From contig CAJTZI010000012.1 of NCBI GenBank assembly GCA_910584075.1, positions 289 to 22,944 on the forward strand: a DNA stretch of 22,656 nucleotides, written 5' to 3'. The notes below the pieces were generated by a model. The model searched no databases and was not told the DNA's origin. It saw only the letters and a program-made list of their open reading frames with translations. A program made the position numbers and the translations under genes. Shown here one piece after another: positions 13,391 to 20,680 of this stretch (position 1 is its first letter; each line of letters starts with the position of its first letter). The stretch is from an uncultured Oscillibacter sp. (lineage in GTDB: Bacteria > Bacillota > Clostridia > Oscillospirales > Oscillospiraceae).

Positions 13391-15883
13391 TCAATCCAGC
13401 ACCGAGCTGTCTCCGAACCACACCGTCACCACGCTACCGGCGGGCAGCTCCGTGCCCTCCGCCATATTCTGGGACATGGCATGGACATTGCCGGAGCTGG
13501 TGACTGTGGTGCCCGCCATCTTCATGATCAGCCCCGCGTTGGTCAGCATCCGGTTGGCCTCCGCCGCAGTTCTGCCGGAGACATTGGGCACCGTGCAGGG
13601 TGTGTCCGGCTTCTCCTGGCCCAGGTAGAGGATGATGGAGGCGTCGTTGGGGACGATGGCTCCTCCCGCCGGGGTCTGGGCGGTGACGGTCTCGCCGCCG
13701 CCCACCGTCCGGCAGGCAAAGCCCGCGCTCTCCAGCTTGGCCTTGGCGTCCGCCACGGTGAGACCCACCACGTTGGGCACCGGCACATCGGCCACCAGCA
13801 GCTCCGAGGAGGAATAATCCGGCTCAATTCCCAGGTCCGGCAGGATCTCGCCCATAATCCGGCTGGCCGTCGGGGCCACCATGTTGCCGCCGGAGACAAA
13901 GACGCCGGTGTTCCGGCTGGGGGTGTCCATGGTGATCAGCATGATGTACTGGGGATCGTCCGCCGGGGCAAAGCACATGAAGGAGACCACCACGTCGCCC
14001 TTGGGGTTGCTGGGGGTCTTGGTGCCGGTCTTGTCGGCGGTGCCGGTCTTGCCGCCGATGCGGTAGCCCGTCACCTGGCCGTTTTTGCCGGTGCCGGAGG
14101 CCACCACGTACTCCAGGCACTCCCGCACCAGAGCGGAGGTCTCCTCGCTGACCACCTGGCGCACCGGCGTAGAGGCGCCGTGCTGTTCAATGATATTGCC
14201 GTCGCCGTCCAGCACCTGATCCACCACATAGGGGGTGTACAGATAGCCGCCGTTGATGCAGGCGGCCTGGGCCCGGATCAGCTCCAGGGGCGTAACGTTG
14301 AAGGTCTGGCCGAAGGCGTAGGACGCCAGGGAGACCACATTGGAGTTGAAGTTCTTCTCGTCGGCGAAGATGCCCTTGCCCTCGCCCACCGCCATGTCGA
14401 ACCCCGTAGGGTCCATCAGGCCGAAGGAGCGGAGGTACTTGTAGTACTTCTGGGTGCCCATCTTCAATCCGATGGAGATGAAGGCGGGGTTGCAGGAGTT
14501 GCCGGTGGCCACCTTCAGTGTCTGGGTGCCGTGACCGGCCTTTTTGGAACAGTAAAAGGGTTTATCCCATCCCTGGACCATAACGGAGCCGGAGCAGCCG
14601 AAGGAAGAGTTCATGTTCACCACGCCCTCCTCCAGCGCCGCCGCCAGGGTGATGGGCTTGAAGGTGGAGCCGGGCTCGTAGGTGTCGCTGACGCAGCGGT
14701 TGCGCCACTGGAGACCTTGGGCCCTGCTCTTGGCGTCCGTTCTGGCCGCCTCGTAATCCTTCTCCGTCTCGTAGGTGTCCTTTTTCTCCTCCAGCTCCTC
14801 CAGCTCCGCGTTCAGGGAGGCCAGCAGCTTCTCGCTGCGGATGGCGCTGTAATCGGCGGGGTCGAAGTTGGGGTAGGAGGCCATGGCGATGATGGCGCCG
14901 GTGTTGACCTCCATGATGATGCCGGTACCGCCGTTTTTGGCGTCAAACGTCTCCAGCATGCTCTCCATGTTTTTCTCCAGGGAGGCCTGGACCCGGGTGT
15001 CCAGGGTCAGCACCATGTCATAGCCGTTCTCCGGGTCGATGATGTTTTCATAGTGAAAGGGCAGGTCCGTGTTGTTGGCGTTCTTGGCGGCCACGGTGTA
15101 GCCGCTGGTGCCCTCCAGCACATCGTTGAACTTGGACTCCAGGCCGTAGGCCCCCTGGTTCTCGCCGTTGACAAAGCCCACCACGTTGGCCGCCAGAGTG
15201 CCGTAGGGGTAGTACCGCCGGGAATCCAGCTCCAGGAAAATTCCCTGGAGGGCAGTGGGGGCCTTGCTTGGGTCGGACAGCAGGCGGGTCCTGCCCTCCT
15301 CGTTGACAAAGGTGAGCTCCCGGCCCTGGTCATCGATCTCGCCGTTCATGAAGCGGCGGACCTCGTCCGCCACATCCTGCTCCACCCGCCTGGTGACCCG
15401 CTGATACTTGGTCTCGGTCATGGCCGCCAGGCGGAGGATCTTCTCCTCCTCCACGCCAAGGATCCGGCTCAGGCCCCGGGCCACATAGGCCTCATCCAGC
15501 ACCTGTGCGGGGACGTAGGTCCTGCCGGCGTCCTCCGCCTTCTTCCGGGCAGCCTCGTTGTCCTCCTCCTGCTTTTTGACAAAGGCCGCCAGCTCCAGGG
15601 GGGAGAGGCACACATTCTCCGCCGTGGCGGAGGTGGCCAGGGGGTGGTAGTTCCGGTCGTAGATGGTCCCCCGGGAGGCGGCCACCGTGCTCTCCCGGGT
15701 CTGCTGGCCGGCGGCCTCAGCCTGCAGCTCGTCGTGCCGCCGGATCTGCAGGTCATACAGCTTCCAGAAGAGCATCAAAAAGGTGACAACGCCCAGCAGC
15801 AGCATGACTGCCACCGTCCTGCTGCGGACCACCTGATTGGCCCTGCGGGCCGCTTCGCTTTTTCTCGGGGATTTGCCTGCCAT
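13391..15883 (-). CDS. Class B penicillin-binding protein with two PASTA domains (FtsI/PbpB/SpoVD type)
   Basis: Membrane-anchored D,D-transpeptidase that crosslinks septal peptidoglycan with FtsW. 830 aa from the ATG at 15883, with GAGG just upstream; the frame is open 41 codons further but without a site. Seen: one membrane helix at about residues 22-42, the dimerisation region starting SRGTIYDRN, then the transpeptidase motifs STFK (Ser406-Lys409), SCN (463-465) and KTG (612-614). Two PASTA repeats follow, at about 700-755 and 765-826, both opening VPNV. A charged segment of about 45 residues (around 346-392, rich in Glu, Lys and Asp) is inserted shortly before the active serine. It is the only PBP in the cluster, so vegetative versus sporulation roles cannot be separated. 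Confidence 0.94.
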   Translation of the reverse strand: MAGKSPRKSEAARRANQVVRSRTVAVMLLLGVVTFLMLFWKLYDLQIRRHDELQAEAAGQQTRESTVAASRGTIYDRNYHPLATSATAENVCLSPLELAAFVKKQEEDNEAARKKAEDAGRTYVPAQVLDEAYVARGLSRILGVEEEKILRLAAMTETKYQRVTRRVEQDVADEVRRFMNGEIDDQGRELTFVNEEGRTRLLSDPSKAPTALQGIFLELDSRRYYPYGTLAANVVGFVNGENQGAYGLESKFNDVLEGTSGYTVAAKNANNTDLPFHYENIIDPENGYDMVLTLDTRVQASLEKNMESMLETFDAKNGGTGIIMEVNTGAIIAMASYPNFDPADYSAIRSEKLLASLNAELEELEEKKDTYETEKDYEAARTDAKSRAQGLQWRNRCVSDTYEPGSTFKPITLAAALEEGVVNMNSSFGCSGSVMVQGWDKPFYCSKKAGHGTQTLKVATGNSCNPAFISIGLKMGTQKYYKYLRSFGLMDPTGFDMAVGEGKGIFADEKNFNSNVVSLASYAFGQTFNVTPLELIRAQAACINGGYLYTPYVVDQVLDGDGNIIEQHGASTPVRQVVSEETSALVRECLEYVVASGTGKNGQVTGYRIGGKTGTADKTGTKTPSNPKGDVVVSFMCFAPADDPQYIMLITMDTPSRNTGVFVSGGNMVAPTASRIMGEILPDLGIEPDYSSSELLVADVPVPNVVGLTVADAKAKLESAGFACRTVGGGETVTAQTPAGGAIVPNDASIILYLGQEKPDTPCTVPNVSGRTAAEANRMLTNAGLIMKMAGTTVTSSGNVHAMSQNMAEGTELPAGSVVTVWFGDSSVLD

Positions 15884-15928
15884 GGGACCTCTCTTTCTCA
15901 CGCCGAGAGCGCAATATGCCAAATTTGA

Positions 15929-15956
15929 GGGAGCAAGAAGACCTCTTCTCACTCCC
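15929..15956 (-). other. Strong hairpin upstream of the PBP gene
   Basis: GGGAGCAAGAAG and CTTCTCACTCCC pair over 12 bp on the transcribed strand (two G-T wobbles) with an AGGT tetraloop. No U-run follows. It lies about 45 bp before the PBP start; a role as processing site, pause or stabiliser is possible. Confidence 0.55.
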
Positions 15957-15981
15957 CGCAGCCTGACCGGGCGGCAAAGGG

Positions 15982-16026
15982 CAATACGGTTTCCAGGGGC
16001 CGGCACAGCCGCCGGCAGGCGTATTG
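15982..16026 (-). other. Two-level hairpin in the ftsL-PBP gap
   Basis: Outer stem CAATACG (15982-15988) / CGTATTG (16020-16026); inner stem GCCGGC (15999-16004) / GCCGGC (16011-16016). Upstream of it on the minus strand, an exact TATAAT at 16058-16063 could be a -10, though no matching -35 is seen. The 189-bp gap is long for this cluster. Confidence 0.5.
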
Positions 16027-16072
16027 TCCTCTGTCAGCCGATGGTTTTCCTCAAAGCATTATAGTGCGCCCT

Positions 16073-16639
16073 TCAGTCGAAATATTCCACCACCGCGTAG
16101 ACTCCGTGGTGCAGGGATTCCCGCAGCCCGTCCAAAAGGCCGGGCTCCTCCTGGTGGTAGACCACGGCGGCGTCCCCGCCGGAGCCGTCCACATAGTAGA
16201 CCTGGCTGGCTCCGGGCTTCGTCATGCCGGCCGCCTCCGCCGCCGCCTTCACGGTGGCCAAGTCATAGATCTGCTCATACTGGGTGGTGAGAACCACGTT
16301 TTCCTTCTCCAGCACCTTCAGTTCACTCCGCAGCTCCACCATATCGGAGGAGAGCACCGTCAGCTGGATATAGCTCAGCAGCAGCAGTACGGCCAGCACC
16401 GCTGCCGCCGCCGCGCCCACCACGGCCAGCGGGGCCACGTGCTGCGCCTCCCGCAGCTGAACCTTGGGGAGACTGTGCACCTTTGGTTTTTCCCGGGCCG
16501 CCTCCCGGCGCCGGGGGGCCTCCCCGGCGTGGCGCAGTTCCCGCTCCCGGACCTCAAAGTCCAGGCTGCGGGCCAGACTGCCGTCCACAGACGCGGGACG
16601 GCCCTTGCGGTAACGCAGATCTTTCGCCGCCGATGCCAA
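16073..16639 (-). CDS. ftsL: FtsL-like division protein
   Basis: 188 aa with FtsL architecture: about 65 mostly basic cytoplasmic residues, one membrane helix at about 69-91, then a heptad-like coiled coil (LRSELKVLEKENVVLTTQYEQ, about 100-125), as needed to pair with DivIC and bind FtsQ. Sequence identity within this family is low, so the call rests on topology and on its place between rsmH and the PBP. The start is TTG at 16637-16639, supported by AGGGGG 7 nt upstream; no ATG fits. The tail after the coiled coil (about 55 residues) is longer than in short FtsL proteins. Confidence 0.8.
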   Translation of the reverse strand: MASAAKDLRYRKGRPASVDGSLARSLDFEVRERELRHAGEAPRRREAAREKPKVHSLPKVQLREAQHVAPLAVVGAAAAAVLAVLLLLSYIQLTVLSSDMVELRSELKVLEKENVVLTTQYEQIYDLATVKAAAEAAGMTKPGASQVYYVDGSGGDAAVVYHQEEPGLLDGLRESLHHGVYAVVEYFD

Positions 16640-16683
16640 AGAAGATCCCCCTCTCTCCTAAAATATCAGGACAGCTTGTCCCG

Positions 16684-17631
16684 TCAAATATCAAATGCTT
16701 CGCACTTCTCCGCCGCCCGGAGCTTGGCGCTCCTGGCCCGGGGATTCTCACTGAGCTCCGCCGCCCCAGGCACGATGGGCTTTCTGGTCACCAGGCGGAT
16801 CTTCGGCTTTTTGCCGCACACACACACCGGGAACTCCCGCGGGCAGGTACAGCCCCGGGCCTGCTCCCGCAGGGTCTGCTTGACAATCCGGTCCTCCAGC
16901 GAGTGGAAGGTGATCACCGCCAGCCGTCCGCCGGGATTCAGGCTGTCCACCGCAGCCTCCAGCATGGGCGGCAGCACGTCCAGCTCGCCGTTGACGGCGA
17001 TGCGGACGGCCTGGAAGGTCCGCTTGGCGGGGTGCTGCTTCTCCCGCAGCGCCGCCGGGGGCATGGCACCCCGGACGATCTCCGCCAGCTCCAGCGTGGT
17101 CTCCACAGGGCCCGTCTCCCGGGCCCGGATAATGGCCTTGGCCACGGCGGGGGCGTACCGCTCCTCGCCGTACTCATACAGGATGCGCCGCAGCTCCTCC
17201 TGGCTCCAGGTGTTGACCACCTCCCGGGCCGTCAGGGCCGCGGTGTTATCCATCCGCATATCCAGCGGGGCGTCCTGCATGTAGGAAAAGCCCCGGGAGG
17301 CGTCGTCCAGCTGGGGCGAGGACACGCCCAGGTCAAACAGAGCCCCGTCCACGCCGGAGACCCCCGCCTCCCGCAGGATGTCCGCAAGATCGGAAAAGTT
17401 GCCGTGGACCAGCGTCACCCGGTCCCGCCAGGGGGCCAGACGCTCCTCCGCCGCCCGGATGGCGGCTGTGTCCTGATCGATGCAGATGAGCCTGCCTCCG
17501 GTGAGCCGCCGGACGATCTCCCGGGAGTGTCCGGCACGGCCCAGGGTCCCGTCCACATACACGCCGCCGGGGCGGATGTTCAGCATCTCGATGCACTCGT
17601 CCAGAAGAACGGGCTTGTGGGTATATTCCAT
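16684..17631 (-). CDS. rsmH: 16S rRNA m4C1402 methyltransferase RsmH
   Basis: SAM-dependent enzyme that N4-methylates C1402 in the 16S rRNA decoding centre; long known as MraW. 315 aa, normal. Seen: the N-terminal YTHKPVLLDECIEML, the SAM loop YVDGTLGRAGHS (residues 25-36), DLGVSSPQLD, and the C-terminal ITFHSLEDRIVK. It starts 6 bp after mraZ and is almost certainly co-transcribed with it, the standard first pair of dcw clusters. Confidence 0.98.
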   Translation of the reverse strand: MEYTHKPVLLDECIEMLNIRPGGVYVDGTLGRAGHSREIVRRLTGGRLICIDQDTAAIRAAEERLAPWRDRVTLVHGNFSDLADILREAGVSGVDGALFDLGVSSPQLDDASRGFSYMQDAPLDMRMDNTAALTAREVVNTWSQEELRRILYEYGEERYAPAVAKAIIRARETGPVETTLELAEIVRGAMPPAALREKQHPAKRTFQAVRIAVNGELDVLPPMLEAAVDSLNPGGRLAVITFHSLEDRIVKQTLREQARGCTCPREFPVCVCGKKPKIRLVTRKPIVPGAAELSENPRARSAKLRAAEKCEAFDI

Positions 17632-17637
17632 AGGCGC

Positions 17638-18081
17638 TCACCCGTGGTTTCTGCGGGCGCGGGCCAGGGCGTCCATGGCGGCAGCCATATCGCCGCTCTC
17701 CAGCTGCCTGCGCTCCCACTCCGCCCAAGTCTGCTCGTCCCAGATCTCGGCAACGGAGTTCTTGCCCACAATAGTGACGGTCTTTTTCAGCCCCGCGTAG
17801 CTGCGGAGATTGGCGGTGATCAGCACCCGCCCCTGCCCGTCCGGCTCACACTGGACGGCGTTGGTATACAGCAGGGTCAACACCTGCTTCTCAGTGTAGC
17901 TCAGCTCCTCCATCGCCTCGGACATCTGCTCCCACTTGGTCTGTGGATAGATGGTCAGGCAGCGCTCCGCGCCGATGGTGATATAAAAGGTATCGCCCAA
18001 GGCTTCCCGCATGGCGGAGGGGATCACCAGACGGCCTTTCGAGTCGATGCTGTTGTTAGATTTTCCCAGCAGTCTCGCCAT
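17638..18081 (-). CDS. mraZ: Transcriptional regulator MraZ
   Basis: First gene of the dcw cluster. MraZ proteins form ring oligomers of SpoVT/AbrB-like units and bind TGGG repeats in their own promoter, repressing the operon in E. coli. 147 aa, normal. Both AbrB-like halves carry the expected motif: DSKGRLVIP near residue 13 and DGQGRVLIT near 81. Matching repeats are seen at 18143-18165 just beside the promoter. The ATG at 18081 is preceded by a purine-rich GGGGAGAAGGGGGG site. Confidence 0.98.
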   Translation of the reverse strand: MARLLGKSNNSIDSKGRLVIPSAMREALGDTFYITIGAERCLTIYPQTKWEQMSEAMEELSYTEKQVLTLLYTNAVQCEPDGQGRVLITANLRSYAGLKKTVTIVGKNSVAEIWDEQTWAEWERRQLESGDMAAAMDALARARRNHG

Positions 18082-18142
18082 GGAAAGCCGCCCCCCTTCT
18101 CCCCTCTTTTTGGGATTCTATGGGTTTTGATGGCACCAAGCA

Positions 18143-18165
18143 CCCAAATTACCCACTTTTCCCCA
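18143..18165 (-). promoter_or_regulatory. MraZ-box repeats
   Basis: On the minus strand three TGGG units lie 9-10 bp apart (their CCCA complements end at 18146, 18155 and 18165), starting within a few bases of the predicted transcription start. Short TGGG/GTGG direct repeats with about 10-bp spacing are the known MraZ operator form. Binding is inferred. Confidence 0.75.
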
Positions 18166-18176
18166 CCAGTGTTTTT

Positions 18177-18205
18177 AGTATACGCAAAAGCCAGTGAAAT
18201 TGCAA
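18177..18205 (-). promoter_or_regulatory. Sigma-A promoter of mraZ and the dcw cluster (P1)
   Basis: Minus-strand -35 TTGCAA (18200-18205), 17-bp spacer, -10 TATACT (18177-18182). The predicted start lies near 18170, directly beside the MraZ repeats, giving a leader of about 90 nt before mraZ. Confidence 0.8.
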
Positions 18206-18264
18206 GGATTTTTTTCGCCTGAAATTCGCAAAAAGCACGCAATTTCTCACGTTTTTTGTCTAAA

Positions 18265-18293
18265 AATATATTTTTCAAACGCACGTTCGATAA
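18265..18293 (-). promoter_or_regulatory. LexA (SOS) operator-like site, possibly within a second upstream promoter (P2)
   Basis: CGAACGTGCGTTTG (minus strand, 18276-18289) fits every position of the Bacillus-type LexA consensus CGAACRNRYGTTYG. It falls in the spacer of a weaker promoter-like pair: -35 TTATCG (18288-18293), 17 bp, -10 TATATT (18265-18270). The only gene downstream on this strand is mraZ, 195 bp away; the other strand runs into the end of a convergent gene. Regulation is inferred, not shown. Confidence 0.6.
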
Positions 18294-18317
18294 GTAATCG
18301 TTTGGTTGACGTAATAC

Positions 18318-18355
18318 AAAAAATACCCGCAAACACAAAATCTTGTGTTTACGGG
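18318..18355 (-). terminator. Rho-independent terminator after the coiled-coil gene
   Basis: On the minus strand CCCGTAAACACAA pairs with TTGTGTTTGCGGG over 13 bp (one T-G wobble) with a 4-nt loop, followed by TA and six T. It ends the rsmD-coaD-coiled-coil transcript about 155 bp after its last stop and insulates the mraZ promoter region. The stretch 18356-18511 holds nothing else I can identify. Confidence 0.88.
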
Positions 18356-18511
18356 CATCTATTTGAGACATAACATCCAGATATGGAATTTTTGAAAATG
18401 TTCCTCAAATTTTTCCGTCAAAAGTAACAAAATTTCACACCGTTCACCCGGGGAGATTCCGGTACCCGCCGGCGGAGACGCCGTCCCGCGGGCATATTAT
18501 GGTCAACCGCC

Positions 18512-19033
18512 TTAGCCGGCGGGCGCGTCCGGATCATTTTTGCCCGCCAGCTTGTCCCTCTGCTCCTGCATGGCGGCGGCGGAGGCGCTGCGGAACCGGA
18601 CCCGGGACTGCTTCACCTCGTCCAGCGCGGCCTGAACGGCCTCCTCCGTGCGGGCCAGGGCGTCCTCGGCGTACTCGTTGGCCACCTGATAGAGCTGGCG
18701 GGAACGCTCCTCCGCCCGGCCCACAATCTGCCGGGCCTTCTCCTTGGCAGCGTAGATGACCTCGCTCTCGGAGACCTTGGTCTTGGCGTCCAGCTCCGCC
18801 TGGCGCATCATACGGTCCACGTCCCGTTTGGCCTCCTCCACAAACTTCTCCCGGGCGGCCAGCAGCTCCTGGGCGCGCTTGATCTCCACCGGCAGCTGGG
18901 CCCGCAGCTCCTCCAGCAGGTCCAGAATCTCGTCCCGGTCCACCAGGCTCATATTGGGCTTCAGCGCCGGAGACTTGGCGTCCTCGATCCGCTCAAACAG
19001 CATGTCGATCAGACGGTTAATATCATTGGCCAT
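18512..19033 (-). CDS. Coiled-coil protein, ATP synthase B-subunit-like or DivIVA-like, function unknown
   Basis: 173 aa, soluble, almost wholly charged helix. Residues 1-45 (MANDINRLIDMLFERIEDAK, then DRDEILDLLEELRAQLP) form a compact start that resembles the head of DivIVA-type or F0-B-like proteins. Residues 50-160 are a long coiled coil (AREKFVEEAKRDVDRMMRQA and so on). No ATP-binding motif is present, so an ATPase label would be misleading. The ATG at 19033 lies 6 bp after the coaD stop, with AAAGGAT as ribosome site, so it is co-transcribed with rsmD and coaD. A structural or polar-scaffold role is only a suggestion. Confidence 0.75.
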   Translation of the reverse strand: MANDINRLIDMLFERIEDAKSPALKPNMSLVDRDEILDLLEELRAQLPVEIKRAQELLAAREKFVEEAKRDVDRMMRQAELDAKTKVSESEVIYAAKEKARQIVGRAEERSRQLYQVANEYAEDALARTEEAVQAALDEVKQSRVRFRSASAAAMQEQRDKLAGKNDPDAPAG

Positions 19034-19039
19034 AGGTCT

Positions 19040-19531
19040 CTATCCTTTCTGACTTTCCATCATCTCCAGCACCATGGACACAATGGACATGGGCAGGTAT
19101 TTCTCCAGCGGCTGGCGGTACCGGATCATCTCCCGGACCATGGAGGAGCTGAAATGCTGGTACTCCTGCCCCGCAGGCAGCAGCATGGTCTCCAGTCCGG
19201 GACAGATTCCCTTGTTAATGAGGGCCATCTGGTACTCGGCATCAAAATCCGTCACATTCCGCACGCCCCGGACGATGACAGACGCCCCGTGGGCCGCGGC
19301 GAAATCCGCCAGCAGACCGGGCCACAGCTCCGCCTCCACGTTGGGAAGCTCCTCCACGGCGGCACGCACCAGCTGCAGCTTCTGCTCCGGCGTAAACATC
19401 TGGCTGCGCTTCTCCGCGTTGGGGCTGACGCAGACCAGCACGCGGTCAAAACAGGCGGCGGCCCTGCGGATCACATCCAGATGGCCCAGCGTGATGGGGT
19501 CAAAGCTGCCTGAGCAAAGGGCTGTTCTCAT
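19040..19531 (-). CDS. coaD: Phosphopantetheine adenylyltransferase
   Basis: Catalyses the fourth step of coenzyme A synthesis, adenylating 4'-phosphopantetheine with ATP. 163 aa, normal for the bacterial hexameric enzyme. Seen: CSGSFDPITLGHLDVI with the nucleotidyltransferase GHxD-type TLGH motif (residues 7-22), RGVRNVTDFDAEYQMA, and the C-terminal FSSSMVREM that closes on ATP. The ATG overlaps the rsmD stop by 4 bp, and the rsmD-coaD pair is a widely conserved neighbourhood. Confidence 0.97.
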   Translation of the reverse strand: MRTALCSGSFDPITLGHLDVIRRAAACFDRVLVCVSPNAEKRSQMFTPEQKLQLVRAAVEELPNVEAELWPGLLADFAAAHGASVIVRGVRNVTDFDAEYQMALINKGICPGLETMLLPAGQEYQHFSSSMVREMIRYRQPLEKYLPMSIVSMVLEMMESQKG

Positions 19532-20100
19532 AGGAGTTGTTCCTCGTTCTCTTCGTTTCCGCTCCGCCGGAAGACGGTCAGGCCGATCTTCCCGTAGCGG
19601 TAGGTCCGGCGGATGCAGTAGGGCGCCTCCGGCGCCTCCATCACCCGGTCCGCCGGGTGTTCCGCAACAATTATACCATGTGGATTCAAAATGTCAAATC
19701 CTGTGAGAAGCGCCAGGGCGGGCTCCAGCAGTCCCGCCTGATAGGGCGGGTCCAAAAACACCAGGTCAAACCGCTCCCGCACCGTTCGAAGGTACTCCAG
19801 AGAGTCCCCCCGCACCACGCTGGCCCGGTCCCGGAGAGCGGTGAGGGCCAGATTCTCCTTCACCAGGCGCACCGCGTCCTCCCGCCGGTCCACAAAGACG
19901 GCAGAGGCCGCTCCCCGGCTGAGGCACTCGATGCCCAGCTGGCCCGTACCGGCGAAGAGGTCCAGCACCCGCCGCCCCTCGATGTCACACTGGAGGGCGC
20001 TGAACAGCCCCTCCTTGACCCGGTCGGTGGTAGGACGGGTCTCCATTCCCTCCAGTTCTTTCAGACGGCGGCCCCTGGCGGAGCCGGTGACAACACGCAT
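19528..20100 (-). CDS. rsmD: 16S rRNA m2G966 methyltransferase RsmD
   Basis: SAM-dependent N2-guanine methyltransferase acting on 16S rRNA in the small subunit. 190 aa. Seen: N-terminal GSARGRRLKELEGMETRPTT, where the RPT motif is typical, SAM motif VLDLFAGTGQLGIE (45-58), and the catalytic DPPY at residues 117-120. The start codon has GAGGGGGAAGGG just upstream, and a sigma-A promoter lies at 20146-20174. First gene of a three-gene operon. Confidence 0.96.
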   Translation of the reverse strand: MRVVTGSARGRRLKELEGMETRPTTDRVKEGLFSALQCDIEGRRVLDLFAGTGQLGIECLSRGAASAVFVDRREDAVRLVKENLALTALRDRASVVRGDSLEYLRTVRERFDLVFLDPPYQAGLLEPALALLTGFDILNPHGIIVAEHPADRVMEAPEAPYCIRRTYRYGKIGLTVFRRSGNEENEEQLL

Positions 20101-20145
20101 GTCCCTTCCCCCTCTGTTCTCCGATATCCTCGGCGGTTTTCCCCT

Positions 20146-20174
20146 ATTCTACGGCAAATCCCACCGGTTTTCAA
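20146..20174 (-). promoter_or_regulatory. Sigma-A promoter of rsmD-coaD-coiled-coil operon
   Basis: Minus-strand -35 TTGAAA (20169-20174), 17-bp spacer, -10 TAGAAT (20146-20151). It stands back-to-back with the rightward promoter at 20209-20237. Confidence 0.8.
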
Positions 20175-20208
20175 TAGATTTTTGCGGTCCGGGCCTCTTT
20201 TTTAGGAC

Positions 20209-20237
20209 TTGTACTTTCCGGTGGAATCGTATATAAT
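20209..20237 (+). promoter_or_regulatory. Sigma-A promoter of the Asp23-fakA operon
   Basis: -35 TTGTAC (20209-20214), 17-bp spacer, exact -10 TATAAT (20232-20237). The -35 matches only 3 of 6, but spacing and -10 are ideal. The leader is about 70 nt. Confidence 0.72.
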
Positions 20238-20313
20238 AGAATTCTCTTAATATGGCTGTCACAGAGGCGGCATCTCCCTCCTCTGTCAATCTCAGGAAAG
20301 AAAGGACGTTCTC

Positions 20314-20664
20314 ATGATTCAATTCAAATCTGATCAGGGTGAGATCTCCATCAGCAGCGCCGTATTCTCCAACATCACCGGCATGGCCGCCACTAACTGC
20401 TTCGGCGTCAAGGGCATGGCCTTCCGCTCCATGACCGACGGTCTGGTCCACCTGCTGCGGCGGGAGGCCATGAGCAAGGGCGTCAGCATCACCTATCACG
20501 ACGACAACTCCATCTCCATCGAGCTCCACATCATCGTGGAAAACGGGGTCAACCTGCCCGCGGTGTGCCGCTCCATCATGAACGAGGTGCGCTATGTTGT
20601 GACGAAAAATACCGGCGTACCCGTCAAGGCTGTGGACGTGTGCGTGGATTCCATGACCTTGTGA
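20314..20664 (+). CDS. Asp23/Gls24 family envelope-stress protein (YloU-like)
   Basis: 116 aa, one Asp23/Gls24 domain: GEISISSAVFSNITGMAA at the start, a central GVKGMAF, and a C-terminal VCRSIMNEVRYVVTKNTGVPVKAVDVCVDSM shared with YloU. In Staphylococcus Asp23 lies under the membrane and responds to envelope stress; YloU's role is unclear. No membrane segment is seen. The ribosome site AAAGGA lies 7-8 nt before the ATG. It is 16 bp upstream of fakA, the common Firmicute pairing, which suggests a role tied to lipid or envelope state (inference). Confidence 0.92.
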   Translation: MIQFKSDQGEISISSAVFSNITGMAATNCFGVKGMAFRSMTDGLVHLLRREAMSKGVSITYHDDNSISIELHIIVENGVNLPAVCRSIMNEVRYVVTKNTGVPVKAVDVCVDSMTL

Positions 20665-20680
20665 GGGAGGAACGAGCCGA

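Noticed and set aside
13260..13421. Upstream 54-codon extension of murE overlapping the PBP stop
   Set aside because: The MurE fold begins at the ATG at 13259, which has a good ribosome site.
13280..15928. 882-codon open frame on the plus strand opposite the PBP gene
   Set aside because: It lies wholly antisense to the PBP gene with all three transpeptidase motifs and PASTA domains. High GC and codon bias keep the opposite frame open. The translation is low-complexity (Gly, His, Val, Leu) and has no domain pattern.
15884..16006. Upstream 41-codon extension of the PBP
   Set aside because: No ribosome site, residues unlike a PBP start, and the region encodes hairpins; the ATG at 15883 has a site and a typical basic N-terminus before the membrane helix.
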